A stretch of 45,622 bases of DNA from Qipengyuania sp. (GTDB lineage Bacteria; Pseudomonadota; Alphaproteobacteria; Sphingomonadales; Sphingomonadaceae): positions 1 to 45,622 of the forward strand of contig JAIETR010000042.1 in the NCBI GenBank assembly GCA_019745075.1. The letters run 5' to 3'. Positions 8,958 through 17,980 of the stretch are shown in pieces. Each line of letters begins with the position of its first letter. The stretch's first letter is position 1. Made by a program: the position numbers and the translations under genes. The notes below the pieces were generated by a model. That model did no database searches, was not told the DNA's origin, and saw only the letters and a program-made list of their open reading frames with translations.

Positions 8958-9308
8958 GTTCTTGCCCCTTTGCGATGGGGCAACTTGCCGACCTCCGCCG
9001 GATCTCAAGTTATTACCGGCCGGGGGCCGCTTCAAGCGAAGCCTCAGCCTCAACGCTGGCTGCGCCGGAGCTCAGCAGCTGAGGGGATTTCCGTGCTGAC
9101 GGCACGGGATTGTGCCTCCAGATCGAAGAAAAAGTGCTGAACAGCATGCCGCCGCTCGAGAGCGATCGGAAAGCCTGAACAGCACGCGAGGTCACACCCG
9201 CGCCAACTGGCGCGGACTTCGTGCTCATCGTCGAGATACGCCGCGGGACGTCGAAATTCCCGCATTCGCCGCCGCGCGTGAGCGGCATTTTCATGCAGGA
9301 GACCACCC
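8958..9308. other. Divergent intergenic region between CBASS and the TnsB-like gene
   Basis: About 350 bp holding the promoters of the two divergent units. The plus-strand gene has AGGAG eight bases before its ATG (9309), and the minus-strand effector has its ribosome site at about 8965-8970. No clear promoter consensus or repeat was found by eye. Confidence 0.4.
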
Positions 9309-10352
9309 ATGTCGTTCGATCCTTCGACCGTCGATCTCTCGTTCGTCGATCCGCCGCTCCGCGCCGAAGTGCTGCATCGAATTGAGGTCATCGAGGAGTT
9401 CTCGCGCAGCCGCGGTCCCGCCGCACGCCGGAAGGCGCGCGAGGCGCTCGGCCTTAACGACCGTCAGATCGACCTGCTCGCCCGCGCCTGGAACGCCCGT
9501 CGGCGCGCCGAGGACATCACTATCCGTGCAACCAGGCGCTCGCGGCCGACGACGCTCTCCAAGGAGGTGCTCGCCATCATCGAGAGGGTGGCCGACGCGA
9601 ACCCGGCGGCGACCATCGTCGAGATCGCCGCGGAAGTGGACCGGCGGGCCGACGAAGCGGGCCTGATCTCGCCTACCTATCCGACGATCAACAAATATGT
9701 GCGCGAACGCAAGGCGGCGACGCGGCGGGCGACGCTGCGTGCAATCGGCCATGACATCCTGGTGGACGTCACCGTGACCGACATCGCCGTCACCTCCGGC
9801 GAAGACGCGGTGCGCCCCCACCTCGTGGTGGTCGCCGATGGGCCCGGCGCTCGCCTGCTGGGACTGTCGGGAACCACCGAGGCAGTGAACGCAGGCCATG
9901 TCGCGCAGGCCCTCGCCGAGGCGATAAGTGACGACCTTGGGCGGCTTCCAGGCATGGCAGACGGGCCCACCGGCGCCCGCGTCTCGATCTGCATGCCCTA
10001 CGCGACCACGCCCGGATGGGATCGCCTCTCCGTCGCCTTGCGCGAAGCCGGCGCGGAACTGAGCCTGCACCAGCTGAGGGCGAACAACTGCGGGCGGGCG
10101 ACGGCGGCGCTATTCGGCACCTCGCTGGGTGGATACAAGCTCCGTCCCAGGCTGGTCGGTCGGCCGGCTGAGTCACGAGCGACCGTGGACCCGAAGCGGG
10201 ATCCCGTGCCCATGAACGAGGCCGTTGAGTATCTCGCGGCCATCGCAAAGGAAGGGGACCAAACGGGTCCGTCGCCGTTCGCAAGATTGGGGAAGGCGGC
10301 GCTCCTCCGCCTCCTCCCGGCGCTCGAGCGGATCAGCGAACGACAGGAATGA
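9309..10352 (+). CDS. Degenerate TnsB/MuA-like transposase paralogue A
   Basis: 347 aa, no named family recognised. Its layout resembles a TnsB/Mu-type transposase. A helix-turn-helix lies at about 40-63 (REALGLNDRQIDLLARAWNA) and a second at about 103-133 (EIAAEVDRRADEAG...TINKYVRERKA). Then comes an RNase H-like start with the acids D153 and D158 (ILVDVTVTDIAV) and the strand RPHLVVVADGPGARLLGLSG. The strand that should bring the second catalytic Asp reads SICMPYATTPGW, and the helix that should bring the Glu reads NNCGRATAALFG; neither holds the acid. It is therefore probably inactive as a nuclease but may still bind DNA. It converges on paralogue B and overlaps it by 20 bp. AGGAG supports the start. 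Confidence 0.6.
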   Translation: MSFDPSTVDLSFVDPPLRAEVLHRIEVIEEFSRSRGPAARRKAREALGLNDRQIDLLARAWNARRRAEDITIRATRRSRPTTLSKEVLAIIERVADANPAATIVEIAAEVDRRADEAGLISPTYPTINKYVRERKAATRRATLRAIGHDILVDVTVTDIAVTSGEDAVRPHLVVVADGPGARLLGLSGTTEAVNAGHVAQALAEAISDDLGRLPGMADGPTGARVSICMPYATTPGWDRLSVALREAGAELSLHQLRANNCGRATAALFGTSLGGYKLRPRLVGRPAESRATVDPKRDPVPMNEAVEYLAAIAKEGDQTGPSPFARLGKAALLRLLPALERISERQE

Positions 10353-11481
10353 TCCTGCCCTCGAGCATGGCGCCAACGGTTTCGAGGGTGCCGGCCATGG
10401 CTCCCTTGGCCGAGCCCCAACCGGGCTTGATCCCACCCTCGGCCAGACGGGCGATCACCTCCGCATTGTGAGCGGCCACCTCAGATCCGACGAGGATGCC
10501 CGCGTCACGAAGATCCATCGCGGACCCGGCCCCTGCGGGGGGCTCGTCATCCGGCGCGGACGCACGAGGTCGCCACCACAGCCGACCGAGACGCTTGCCG
10601 AGCAGGGCAACGAGCCGGCTGCCATAGCGGCGCGGACCAAAGCTGTTCACGGCGAAATCGACGCCCTGTCGCTTCAGGTGGAGTGCAGCCTCGGCGGCCG
10701 CGTGCAACAACGGCCCGTCGCCGAGAGTGACATAGGCAGCCGCAGATCCATCCGGCGCGTCTATCCGCTCTCGCTCGATCAGCGTGCGCGCCATGTCTAC
10801 GGCCTTTGCCTGCGCTGCAAGGCTGTCGTCACCGGCTGCCACCACCTGATGACCGAGGATCCATCCGCTGGCACGCTCGACCACCAGGGCCACTAGGATC
10901 ATTCGAGGGTCGTCACCCAATGTGACTCGATCGATTGCGCACACGTCCAGCAGCAGGGCGCGGCCGAACACCGCGCCGATACGCTGCGGATCGGTCGCAT
11001 CGTCGCGGCGAAGGCGTCGCACCAACCGAACGAGAACGGGAGCGGAGAGATCGAACTCCTGCCGAAGCGCGCTTGCCAGAACCGAGTCGGAATCCTCGGG
11101 CCGTTCGGCAATCAGTCGACGGGCCGCCAGAACCACCGGATCGTCATCGCTGCGCTGTGTAGGCTGGCGCTCGGCCCTTCCCAGATACGGCACGATGGCC
11201 GACAACTCCCGGGCGGCCGCCCACTTCTGCCGGATTGCGAACAACCCATCGGACGTAAGTCCCGCATCCGCCGCGATCCGCTTCATGTCCGCATGCCCGC
11301 GCGGATTGTCGCGCCTCGCATCCTCGATCTCGAGCAGCGCCTTCAGCCTGGCCAATGCTTTCTGGCGCCGGGCGAGAGGAAGGGAGCGAAGGAGAGCCGC
11401 CTCGTCGTCCCGCGGCCGATCAGGCCAGGCACGGCGGAGCAACCCCAATTCCTCATCCGAGAGCGGACCGCCTTTGACCAT
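10333..11481 (-). CDS. Degenerate TnsB/MuA-like transposase paralogue B
   Basis: 382 aa, no named family recognised. It has the same order of parts as paralogue A: helix-turn-helix with GLTSDGLFAIRQKWAAAREL (about 74-93), a second DNA-binding helix pair (QEFDLSAPVLVRLVRRLRRD), then LLLDVCAIDRVTLGDD (D179, D184) followed by ILVALVVERASGWILGHQV. The region where TnsB has its second Asp reads VTLGDGPLLHAAA, and the Glu helix reads RRYGSRLVALLGKRLG with no acid. Both paralogues end the fold with G...lFG/llG..lG...RPR. I infer a catalytically dead protein that diverged from a TnsB-like ancestor. The upstream ribosome site is weak. It is encoded convergently with A, directly before the tns genes. 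Confidence 0.57.
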   Translation of the reverse strand: MVKGGPLSDEELGLLRRAWPDRPRDDEAALLRSLPLARRQKALARLKALLEIEDARRDNPRGHADMKRIAADAGLTSDGLFAIRQKWAAARELSAIVPYLGRAERQPTQRSDDDPVVLAARRLIAERPEDSDSVLASALRQEFDLSAPVLVRLVRRLRRDDATDPQRIGAVFGRALLLDVCAIDRVTLGDDPRMILVALVVERASGWILGHQVVAAGDDSLAAQAKAVDMARTLIERERIDAPDGSAAAYVTLGDGPLLHAAAEAALHLKRQGVDFAVNSFGPRRYGSRLVALLGKRLGRLWWRPRASAPDDEPPAGAGSAMDLRDAGILVGSEVAAHNAEVIARLAEGGIKPGWGSAKGAMAGTLETVGAMLEGRIIPVVR

Positions 11482-11594
11482 GAGACCCGTTAAGACACCT
11501 TTTCACAATCGACAAGCACGCTCGCACAAAACTCGTCATCACATCGTTTTACACTTGAACGTCCCGGGTTGCCAGATTACGTAAGGACAACGTT

Positions 11595-11776
11595 TCACGA
11601 TTCGCCGATCCCGACCACCAGCGCGTCCCGCTCGCGCTCGAGGAGAATACCCGCGAGCTTGGCCCCGGCGTAAGTCGCATCGTTGGGCCATTTGAGCCGC
11701 AGCGGTGCGGGATCGGTGAGCAGCGGCAGGACCGCCTCATAGACCGCCAGCCCCGCCGCGAGCGCGATCGTGTGAT
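11595..11776 (-). pseudogene. birA: birA (biotin protein ligase) fragment
   Basis: About 180 bp reading in one frame as a biotin protein ligase core: WANHTIALAAGLAVYEA, then LRLKWPNDATYAGAKLAGIL and LERERDALVVGIG. The KWPND and KLAGILLE strings are the biotinyl-AMP binding signature. Normal BirA continues GVN after GIG; here the frame reads GES and stops at 11595, and upstream similarity ends near the WANHT segment. Both ends of the gene are therefore missing. It lies on the opposite strand, 30 bp before tnsA, and looks like a scar of host DNA caught at an insertion or deletion junction. Confidence 0.75.
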
Positions 11777-11805
11777 TCGCCCAACGCCTGAACAGGGGAC
11801 ACACC

Positions 11806-12552
11806 ATGGCCACGGCCTTCAGCACTCAACACCAGCCGATCGTTACCAACCTCCGCCTCATCCACCCGATCGCCGGACCTTCCATCCGCACCATCGGAGC
11901 GGGAAGCGGATCGACGAGCGTCGTCAAGACGCCGTCATACCGATACCGCGAGGGGCATGCGGTGGAAGGCCGCACCGAAATGCTGCTCGAGAAGCACGAC
12001 GAGGTGGTCGCCGATGTTATCGACAGTCGGCCGCAACCGTTCATGATCGAGGCGAGGGTGGACGGCGAGCGCGCCGCGAGCTTTCCGGATCGTGCCCGCT
12101 TGCTGAGGAACGGCACTCGCCAGCTGGTCGAATGCAAGGACAGCTGGCCCGCCTTCTTCCACCCCAAGGCATTCACGCAGGGGCTGCTCGCCAAGGCTGC
12201 GGCCGAGGCGCTCGGCTGGGACTATGTCCAGATCGTGCCGTCCTCGCTCGGCAGCCGTCAGTTCCAGGCGAACGTCGATCGGATCTACGCATGCCGCGGC
12301 GTCCACGTGCCCGACCGCCTGTCGGTCCTCGCGACGCAGATCCTGTCGCAAGGTCCGGTGCAGCTCGGCACCTTCACGGCCCAGCTGCACAGCAGCGAGG
12401 TGAACGGCTTCGCGATCGCCTGCGCCATGATGGTGCGGCAGATCGTCGAGATCGAACTCGACAAGCCGCTCGGGCACTCGTCGCTGGTCCGCAACATGGG
12501 GCCCACTCCGCGCGGACTGCCGTCCATCCGCTTCAATCGCCGCCATCGCTAG
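11806..12552 (+). CDS. tnsA: TnsA-like transposon endonuclease
   Basis: 248 aa. In Tn7, TnsA cuts the 5' strands at the transposon ends while TnsB cuts the 3' strands, giving full excision. The restriction-enzyme-like site is visible: E58 (EGRTEMLLE), D95 (ASFPDRARLL) and E109-x-K111 (RQLVECKDSW), matching the E-D-x-K order. The C-terminal part carries the helical region that in TnsA contacts TnsC (sequence not diagnostic). AGGGG about eight bases before the ATG supports the start. It heads the tns gene set but is separated from tnsB by 261 bp with a strong hairpin. Having TnsA predicts cut-and-paste movement rather than cointegrate formation. Confidence 0.82.
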   Translation: MATAFSTQHQPIVTNLRLIHPIAGPSIRTIGAGSGSTSVVKTPSYRYREGHAVEGRTEMLLEKHDEVVADVIDSRPQPFMIEARVDGERAASFPDRARLLRNGTRQLVECKDSWPAFFHPKAFTQGLLAKAAAEALGWDYVQIVPSSLGSRQFQANVDRIYACRGVHVPDRLSVLATQILSQGPVQLGTFTAQLHSSEVNGFAIACAMMVRQIVEIELDKPLGHSSLVRNMGPTPRGLPSIRFNRRHR

Positions 12553-12592
12553 GGCGCCTGATCACGGCGCAAACGACTTCCATCAGCTGATA

Positions 12593-12622
12593 CGGTCCGT
12601 CCCCCGGTGGCCGGACGGACCG
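12593..12622. repeat. Perfect 10-bp inverted repeat between tnsA and tnsB
   Basis: CGGTCCGTCC and its exact complement GGACGGACCG are separated by 10 bases, 40 bp after the tnsA stop. No T-run follows on either strand, so it is not a standard intrinsic terminator. It could be a transcript-processing hairpin that separates tnsA from tnsBC expression, or an operator. The rest of 12553-12813 shows no gene. Confidence 0.6.
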
Positions 12623-12813
12623 AAAACCTGAGAGCTCCTCGCTCTCGATCCACCACGTCCCAATCCATGACCTGAGCCGACACGCACCGCCTGAGCGCGG
12701 GAGCGATGCGGCGCCACGCGAGCGGGACGCGCAGCAGACCACAAACATCCAGATGACGTGGCCTCCTGCGCGCGCCGGGAGAAGCCCGGACAACCGCGCG
12801 CATGGAGACCAAC

Positions 12814-15081
12814 ATGACTGCTTTCAATTCCAACGATGCCAAGCCCGATCACGAGGTCCGGAACCTGATCGGCCGCTCCTTCGAATATCAGAAGGACGGG
12901 GAGACCATTCCGCTCAGGTTTGAGGAGGCGCTCGGGGACGGGCTACTCCTCATCCGCAACCTCAACACCGGCGGTCCCTTCCAAGTGCCCGTCGAAGGCG
13001 CGCCGGGCGCCAAACTGATGCCGGACTCGCTGTGGGCGGAGCGGGCGCTCAGCGATGAGAGTCTTGTCGAGGTCCATCGGACGACCTGCGGCACATTCGA
13101 GACCGGCTACGACGATGAGGAAGCCCTCTCTAAGGACCCGATGGCCGGAGCACGGTGGACGCTGGTGCGGGAACTGGCACAGGAAGGCATTGGCCCGAAC
13201 GATCCCAGGCTGTCGAAGAAGATCACCGAACTGTGGAAGAAGCATGGCTTCGATGAGAAGTTCGGCGATCGCCCGGAGACGAAGACGGTCCGGACATGGT
13301 TCAAAGGCGATCCCGAGACGATCACCGTCGCTGACCTGATGTCGCGCTCCGGACGGGTGAAGCGCGCCAGCCGGGTTCACCCCAAGGCGCAGCCGATCCT
13401 CGATGAGGCCGCGGAATATTTTTACGATCGCATTGGGATCCGCCTGGTCGACAGCCTCGCGCGGCTGACCAGCGACATCAAGGCGCTCAACGCGGGCGTT
13501 GCGCGCGACCACCCCGATTATGTCACGCGCCCGAGCCGCGAAACCTTGCGGCGTCGGATCGCGGAGAAACTCGATCGCGATCACTACGCCCGCAAATACG
13601 GCGAGACCGCAGCGAAGAAGAACTGGGACGGGGCGGGGCGGGGACTCGACGCCGAACGGATCGGCCAGCTCGGTGTCATGGACGACACCGTCTTCGACAA
13701 TATCGCCTGCTTCGATGGGCAGCGCGGCCTCCCGGCAGGGCGGCCCTATCTGTGCATCCTGGTCGACGTGAAGTCCCGCTGCATCGTGGGGTATCTGCTG
13801 TCGTTCGAGCCGCCGACGTCACACACCGCGCTCGAGACGATCCGCGCGGCCAACAGATACAAGACCGTGCCCAAGGACCTGCTCGAGAAGCACCCGATCC
13901 TGGAACGGATCAATTGTAGGTTCGAGGAGATCGTGGTGGACCGCGGTTCCAACTATACCTCGCTGGCGTTCGGGCAAGCGCTGCTCGATGTCGGAACCAC
14001 CCTTCGCTTCGCCCGCGTGCGGCACGCCCGTGACAAGGCGATCGTCGAGCGCCTGTTCCGGACGATCAAGACCTTTGTCATCGAGAAGATGCCGGGCGCG
14101 ACCTTCGCGCCCAAGCTGATGCGCGAGTTCGGATACGATCCGGAGAAGGAGGCCTGCCTAACCGTAACCGAGCTGCGCGAGCTCATCGAGCACTTCATCG
14201 CTGTCTACCACATCACCGTCCACTCCGGGATCGGCATGCAGCCGGCACTCGCCTGGTCCCGTTCGCTCGAAGCGCATGGCCGTCACATGATGACCAACAG
14301 TTCGCGGTTCGCCATCCTGACCGGCGAAACGCTCTACGGCATCCGCCTCAACCGGGAGGGGATGGTCATCGATGGCATTCGCTACATCCACGAGACCAAC
14401 GTGGAGGTGGCGCTTGATGCGCTTGCCGGCGCTCAGGCCGCGGGCGTGGTCGACGACTTCGAGGCTGCCCCCGACAAGCCCAAACCGCGCCGGAGGCGCA
14501 AGGCTCGCGCGGCAGGCCTCGGCGACGAGGCGGCGTGGGCCACCGTCAAGGTAAAGCGGAATACGGCCAACCTGCTGCGGGTGCACGCCTTCGTGCCCGA
14601 GCATGGCTGGCTCGAGTTCGAAGCCGCCAACATCGCCTATGCCGATGGACTGTCCCTCTACCAGCACAAACAGATCGGCAAATGGGCGAAGGCCCGCAAC
14701 ATGGCGTTCTCCACTGAGGAGGAGCAGCTGCTCGCCAGGGACGCGCTGGTGGAGCACATCAACGAGCTCGCGCCCAGCATGTCGCTGCGGGAGCGCCGGG
14801 CGGTGGCGCGCATGACGCGCGACGGATCGCCCGACATGACCGAGATCGACCACCAGTTCGCGCCCGCGCGACACGACGGCCGTGCCGGCGTGATCGAGGC
14901 GGAACCCTGCGACGACCGCACCGACGCCTTGATCGATCCCGCTGCGCCGCAGACCCGCAACGGGAAGGCGGGTGTTGGCGAAGTCGAGCAGGACCAATCC
15001 GCGACGCTGCTCCGCGACCTCATGGCTATCGAATGGGAAAGCCCGACCGATGAGGACGAAGTCATGGAGGAGCACGCCTGA
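12814..15081 (+). CDS. tnsB: TnsB-like DDE transposase (TniA family)
   Basis: 755 aa. It binds the transposon ends and performs 3'-end cleavage and strand transfer. The catalytic triad is complete: D291 (VMDDTVFDNI), D376 (EEIVVDRGSNYTS) and E412 (DKAIVERLFRTIKTF), in an rve/Mu fold; the strand PYLCILVDVKSRCIVGYLL is typical. An N-terminal region of about 280 residues holds the end-binding helices; a beta-barrel and a basic linker (KPKPRRRRKARAAG) follow the core. I chose the second ATG (12814) because GGAG lies six bases ahead, inside the first Met codon region at 12802. Its TGA shares a base with the tnsC ATG. Confidence 0.92.
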   Translation: MTAFNSNDAKPDHEVRNLIGRSFEYQKDGETIPLRFEEALGDGLLLIRNLNTGGPFQVPVEGAPGAKLMPDSLWAERALSDESLVEVHRTTCGTFETGYDDEEALSKDPMAGARWTLVRELAQEGIGPNDPRLSKKITELWKKHGFDEKFGDRPETKTVRTWFKGDPETITVADLMSRSGRVKRASRVHPKAQPILDEAAEYFYDRIGIRLVDSLARLTSDIKALNAGVARDHPDYVTRPSRETLRRRIAEKLDRDHYARKYGETAAKKNWDGAGRGLDAERIGQLGVMDDTVFDNIACFDGQRGLPAGRPYLCILVDVKSRCIVGYLLSFEPPTSHTALETIRAANRYKTVPKDLLEKHPILERINCRFEEIVVDRGSNYTSLAFGQALLDVGTTLRFARVRHARDKAIVERLFRTIKTFVIEKMPGATFAPKLMREFGYDPEKEACLTVTELRELIEHFIAVYHITVHSGIGMQPALAWSRSLEAHGRHMMTNSSRFAILTGETLYGIRLNREGMVIDGIRYIHETNVEVALDALAGAQAAGVVDDFEAAPDKPKPRRRRKARAAGLGDEAAWATVKVKRNTANLLRVHAFVPEHGWLEFEAANIAYADGLSLYQHKQIGKWAKARNMAFSTEEEQLLARDALVEHINELAPSMSLRERRAVARMTRDGSPDMTEIDHQFAPARHDGRAGVIEAEPCDDRTDALIDPAAPQTRNGKAGVGEVEQDQSATLLRDLMAIEWESPTDEDEVMEEHA

Positions 15082-16064
15082 TGGCCGTCTCCAAGATCCC
15101 GCTCGACTGGCTGACTCCGAAGACCGGGTCCGCCAATCCCGAAGATGCTCAGGTGGAGGCGGCCGTCCAGGCCGCCGCCAAGTTCGACACCAACCTCGTG
15201 CCGCATCCCGCACACCAGCGGGTGATCGCAGCATTCGACCGCGCGCGTCTGGCCGGTCTCGCCGCCGGCAACGGTCGCAGGATGGCGATCGGCTGCCTGG
15301 GGCCGTCCGGCTCGGGCAAGACGACCGCTATGCGGACGTTCGCGCGGCAGACGGCAGCGGGGCGTCCGCAGGTCGGTCGCCATCCCGCACAGCCCGTCGT
15401 CACGGTCCAGGTCGACAATGGCTGCACGAACCGGCGCCTGTGGGCCCTCGTCCTGGAGGCGCACGAGGATCCGCCGGGGAAGGGCACGGAAGAAACCTTC
15501 CGTGCCCGGGCCTACGCCACCATGAGGCGTGCCGGCACGGAGATGCTGATCCTCGATGAGGTGCAGCACCTCCTGCGTTCGCCCAAAGCGCGGGACGTCA
15601 CCGACACCATAAAGCGCATCCTCGACGATGGGGTGGTGACGCTCGGCCTCGTCGGCACCGAACAGGCGAGGCCGCTGCTCACGCGCAACATCCAGCTTTC
15701 GAACAGGATGCTGGCTCCGGCCGATATCAACCCGCTCGACCACCGCCTCGAACGGGACCGCCGCGACTTCGCGGCGTTCGTCAGGCAGCTCGACGCGTCC
15801 ATCGTCAGCATGGATCTAATGAAGGAGGCGGGTGAGCTCGACGAAGCCAACATCGTCCGCTGCCTCTTCGTCATCTCCGGCGGAGTTGTCGGCGTCGTCG
15901 TCAACCTCCTGCGGCAGGCCCTCATGCACGCCGTCGCGCGCGGTGCGGAACGCATCGAGCCCTACGACCTCAGTCAGGTGACAGACGCCTGGGCGGTCGC
16001 CACCGGCGTGTGCGCGGTCAATCCCTTCAGGCAGGTCGCTTTGGCGGCGGGAGGATCGCGATGA
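15081..16064 (+). CDS. tnsC: TnsC-like AAA+ regulator (TniB family)
   Basis: 327 aa, near the size of TniB/short TnsC proteins. It is an ATP-dependent filament protein that links target selection by TniQ to the transposase. Walker A is at 74-82 (GPSGSGKTT), and Walker B is at 155-160 (MLILDEVQHLL). Sensor-type residues follow in LGLVGTEQARPLL. It overlaps tnsB by one base and tniQ by four (ATGA at 16061-16064), so the three are coupled. The C-terminal tail ends in a short Gly/Ala stretch. The family call is clear. Confidence 0.9.
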   Translation: MAVSKIPLDWLTPKTGSANPEDAQVEAAVQAAAKFDTNLVPHPAHQRVIAAFDRARLAGLAAGNGRRMAIGCLGPSGSGKTTAMRTFARQTAAGRPQVGRHPAQPVVTVQVDNGCTNRRLWALVLEAHEDPPGKGTEETFRARAYATMRRAGTEMLILDEVQHLLRSPKARDVTDTIKRILDDGVVTLGLVGTEQARPLLTRNIQLSNRMLAPADINPLDHRLERDRRDFAAFVRQLDASIVSMDLMKEAGELDEANIVRCLFVISGGVVGVVVNLLRQALMHAVARGAERIEPYDLSQVTDAWAVATGVCAVNPFRQVALAAGGSR

Positions 16065-17956
16065 TCCTCCGGACGGGTCCCCGCGTGCGTTGGCCCATTC
16101 AGGTCAAGGAGGACCAGTCGCTCCTCGGCATCATGGTCGAAACCGCAGCGGAAAACCTCCATCCGGACATAGGCTCGATCCTGAGTTTCGCCGAACTCAG
16201 CAGCTCGAACGGGATCGGCCTTGCCATGCGGGACGCCGATGCGCGTGCGAAGCTCGCTTATGCTCTCGACCAGCCCTTGGAAGTGGTGGATGCCCGAGCA
16301 CACAAGCTGGCTGCGCCCATCCGGGGCATGGAGGCATTGGACTTCTTCGGAGCCCGTGTTCCGGCCTTCGACATCATCTACGACCGCAGGCGGGTCGGTC
16401 GCACAGACATATCCAACTTCCACCATCGTGCGACATGGCAGCTCCTCGGGCTGCCGTTCTGCCCGGAAACGGGCGCCGGCGTGACGGACAAATGCTGCTC
16501 ATGCGGCACCCAGCTCGGCTGGCGCTTCGCCGCGGACGCGGCGAGATGCTACGCAGGTTCGAACCGCCGTGACGTCGCCGAATATGGCGGAGGTCAGGGA
16601 TGTGATGCGTGCGGCGCGCGCGACGGGGGCGCGAATGACAAACCCCCTGTCGTCGACAGCGCCGTGTTGAGCGAAATCGCTCCGCTGACGCGGCTGCTGG
16701 ATCCTCGACCCCACATCCACGATCCCGCCCGCCAGGCGCTCCCCGCCGAACTGCGCTCGGAAGATCGCGGTATCGTCTTCTACCTCGCCGTGCGCCTTGG
16801 TCGTGCGCTGACCCTGAATGGGCAGGGCACCCGCTTGCGCAAGGGGGCAGTTCCACCACTCGAGGAGGTCGTGTCCAGTCTGCAGGCCGGGGTGACAGTC
16901 CTGGCGGAGTGGCCCAATGGGCTCGGGCGCCTCATCTCGAAGAAGGCAGGCGAATGCCACGACGAAGCCATGTCGGCCGTGCGCGCCGTGAGGCGCGTCT
17001 GCTACGGCGAAGCCGCATGGCCCGAGCATCGGCGCCTGATCGAGGCCGCCATGCCGACAATCTCCGGTGGTCGGGACCAAAAGGTTCTGGGCGTCACCAG
17101 CGGCAACACGGTGGATGGCCGCAGCGCAGCCGCCATCATCGGCATCCCGCGCAAGCGAATGCAGGAACTCATCCGTCCGGACGTCCTCATGCCTGTAATC
17201 AGACGCGGAAGCGAAAAACTCCACGGGAGCTTCGCAGTCGCAGATCTCGAACCGATCTCGGCCGCGTTGAAAGAAAGCATGGCGGCTGCGCAAGCCGTCG
17301 AACAATGGGGGATCACCCTGCACGGCGTCGAACAGCTGATCTGCATGGGTGAGCTCGACCGTGCGGATCACCCGGCCATCCTCGCGCTTCACCCGACTCT
17401 GCGTATCAAGCAGGCGAGCTTCCTTCGACTAACCTCGGAGATCGAGGAGGGCGTCGCCAAAGGCAAGAGGACGACGGCATACATGCCGCTGCGGCATGCC
17501 GTCCTCCGCGTCGGCGGCCGCGAAAAGCCGTGGGGCGCGATCTTCACCGCCCTGGCCAAACGCCGGCTTCGCTACAAGCTGCGGACGTCGCCCGGACGCC
17601 TGGTCGACAGGCTTATGGTCGAGGACGGCCCCATGCTGGATGTTGTTCTATCCAAGACGTTCGATCGCGCGGCCCATGAGGACTTTCCCTTTGCGCCGGT
17701 GATGCGACAGCGCGATGCGATCGAGCTACTCAATATCTTTCCGAAACGCTTCCAGGAGATTGCGCCGTTCCTCGGAGACGATGCGCACGGTGAGCACAAG
17801 ACGTTGCGTGTCGATGCTCTTCTAGTCATTGCGGCTCGCATCATCGATCGACGCGAAGCCAAGGCGCGCTGGGGTGTGCATCTCCCGCCGGAGGGGATGA
17901 TGGACGGCGGGCTGGGCTGGCGGAGATCCGACGTCGAGGGCACGCACAGCCGCTAG
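16061..17956 (+). CDS. tniQ: TniQ/TnsD-like target-selection protein
   Basis: 631 aa. TniQ-domain proteins choose the insertion site; the long TnsD forms read a fixed attachment site. The N-terminal TniQ domain starts with RWPIQVKEDQSLLGIMVETA, and Cys clusters follow (LPFCPETG at 131-138, CCSC at 145-148, C163, CDAC at 181-184) of the zinc-binding kind seen in TniQ. The C-terminal 430 residues include helix-turn-helix-like parts (SAAAIIGIPRKRMQELIRPD) that could read DNA. GGGAGG lies eight bases before this ATG; an earlier in-frame ATG at 16010 is rejected. The tRNA-Pro gene 266 bp downstream is a candidate attachment-site neighbour. No second TniQ or CRISPR part is present. Confidence 0.85.
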   Translation: MILRTGPRVRWPIQVKEDQSLLGIMVETAAENLHPDIGSILSFAELSSSNGIGLAMRDADARAKLAYALDQPLEVVDARAHKLAAPIRGMEALDFFGARVPAFDIIYDRRRVGRTDISNFHHRATWQLLGLPFCPETGAGVTDKCCSCGTQLGWRFAADAARCYAGSNRRDVAEYGGGQGCDACGARDGGANDKPPVVDSAVLSEIAPLTRLLDPRPHIHDPARQALPAELRSEDRGIVFYLAVRLGRALTLNGQGTRLRKGAVPPLEEVVSSLQAGVTVLAEWPNGLGRLISKKAGECHDEAMSAVRAVRRVCYGEAAWPEHRRLIEAAMPTISGGRDQKVLGVTSGNTVDGRSAAAIIGIPRKRMQELIRPDVLMPVIRRGSEKLHGSFAVADLEPISAALKESMAAAQAVEQWGITLHGVEQLICMGELDRADHPAILALHPTLRIKQASFLRLTSEIEEGVAKGKRTTAYMPLRHAVLRVGGREKPWGAIFTALAKRRLRYKLRTSPGRLVDRLMVEDGPMLDVVLSKTFDRAAHEDFPFAPVMRQRDAIELLNIFPKRFQEIAPFLGDDAHGEHKTLRVDALLVIAARIIDRREAKARWGVHLPPEGMMDGGLGWRRSDVEGTHSR

Positions 17957-17980
17957 GGTAGGCGCGCCAGCGCTCCCGAT

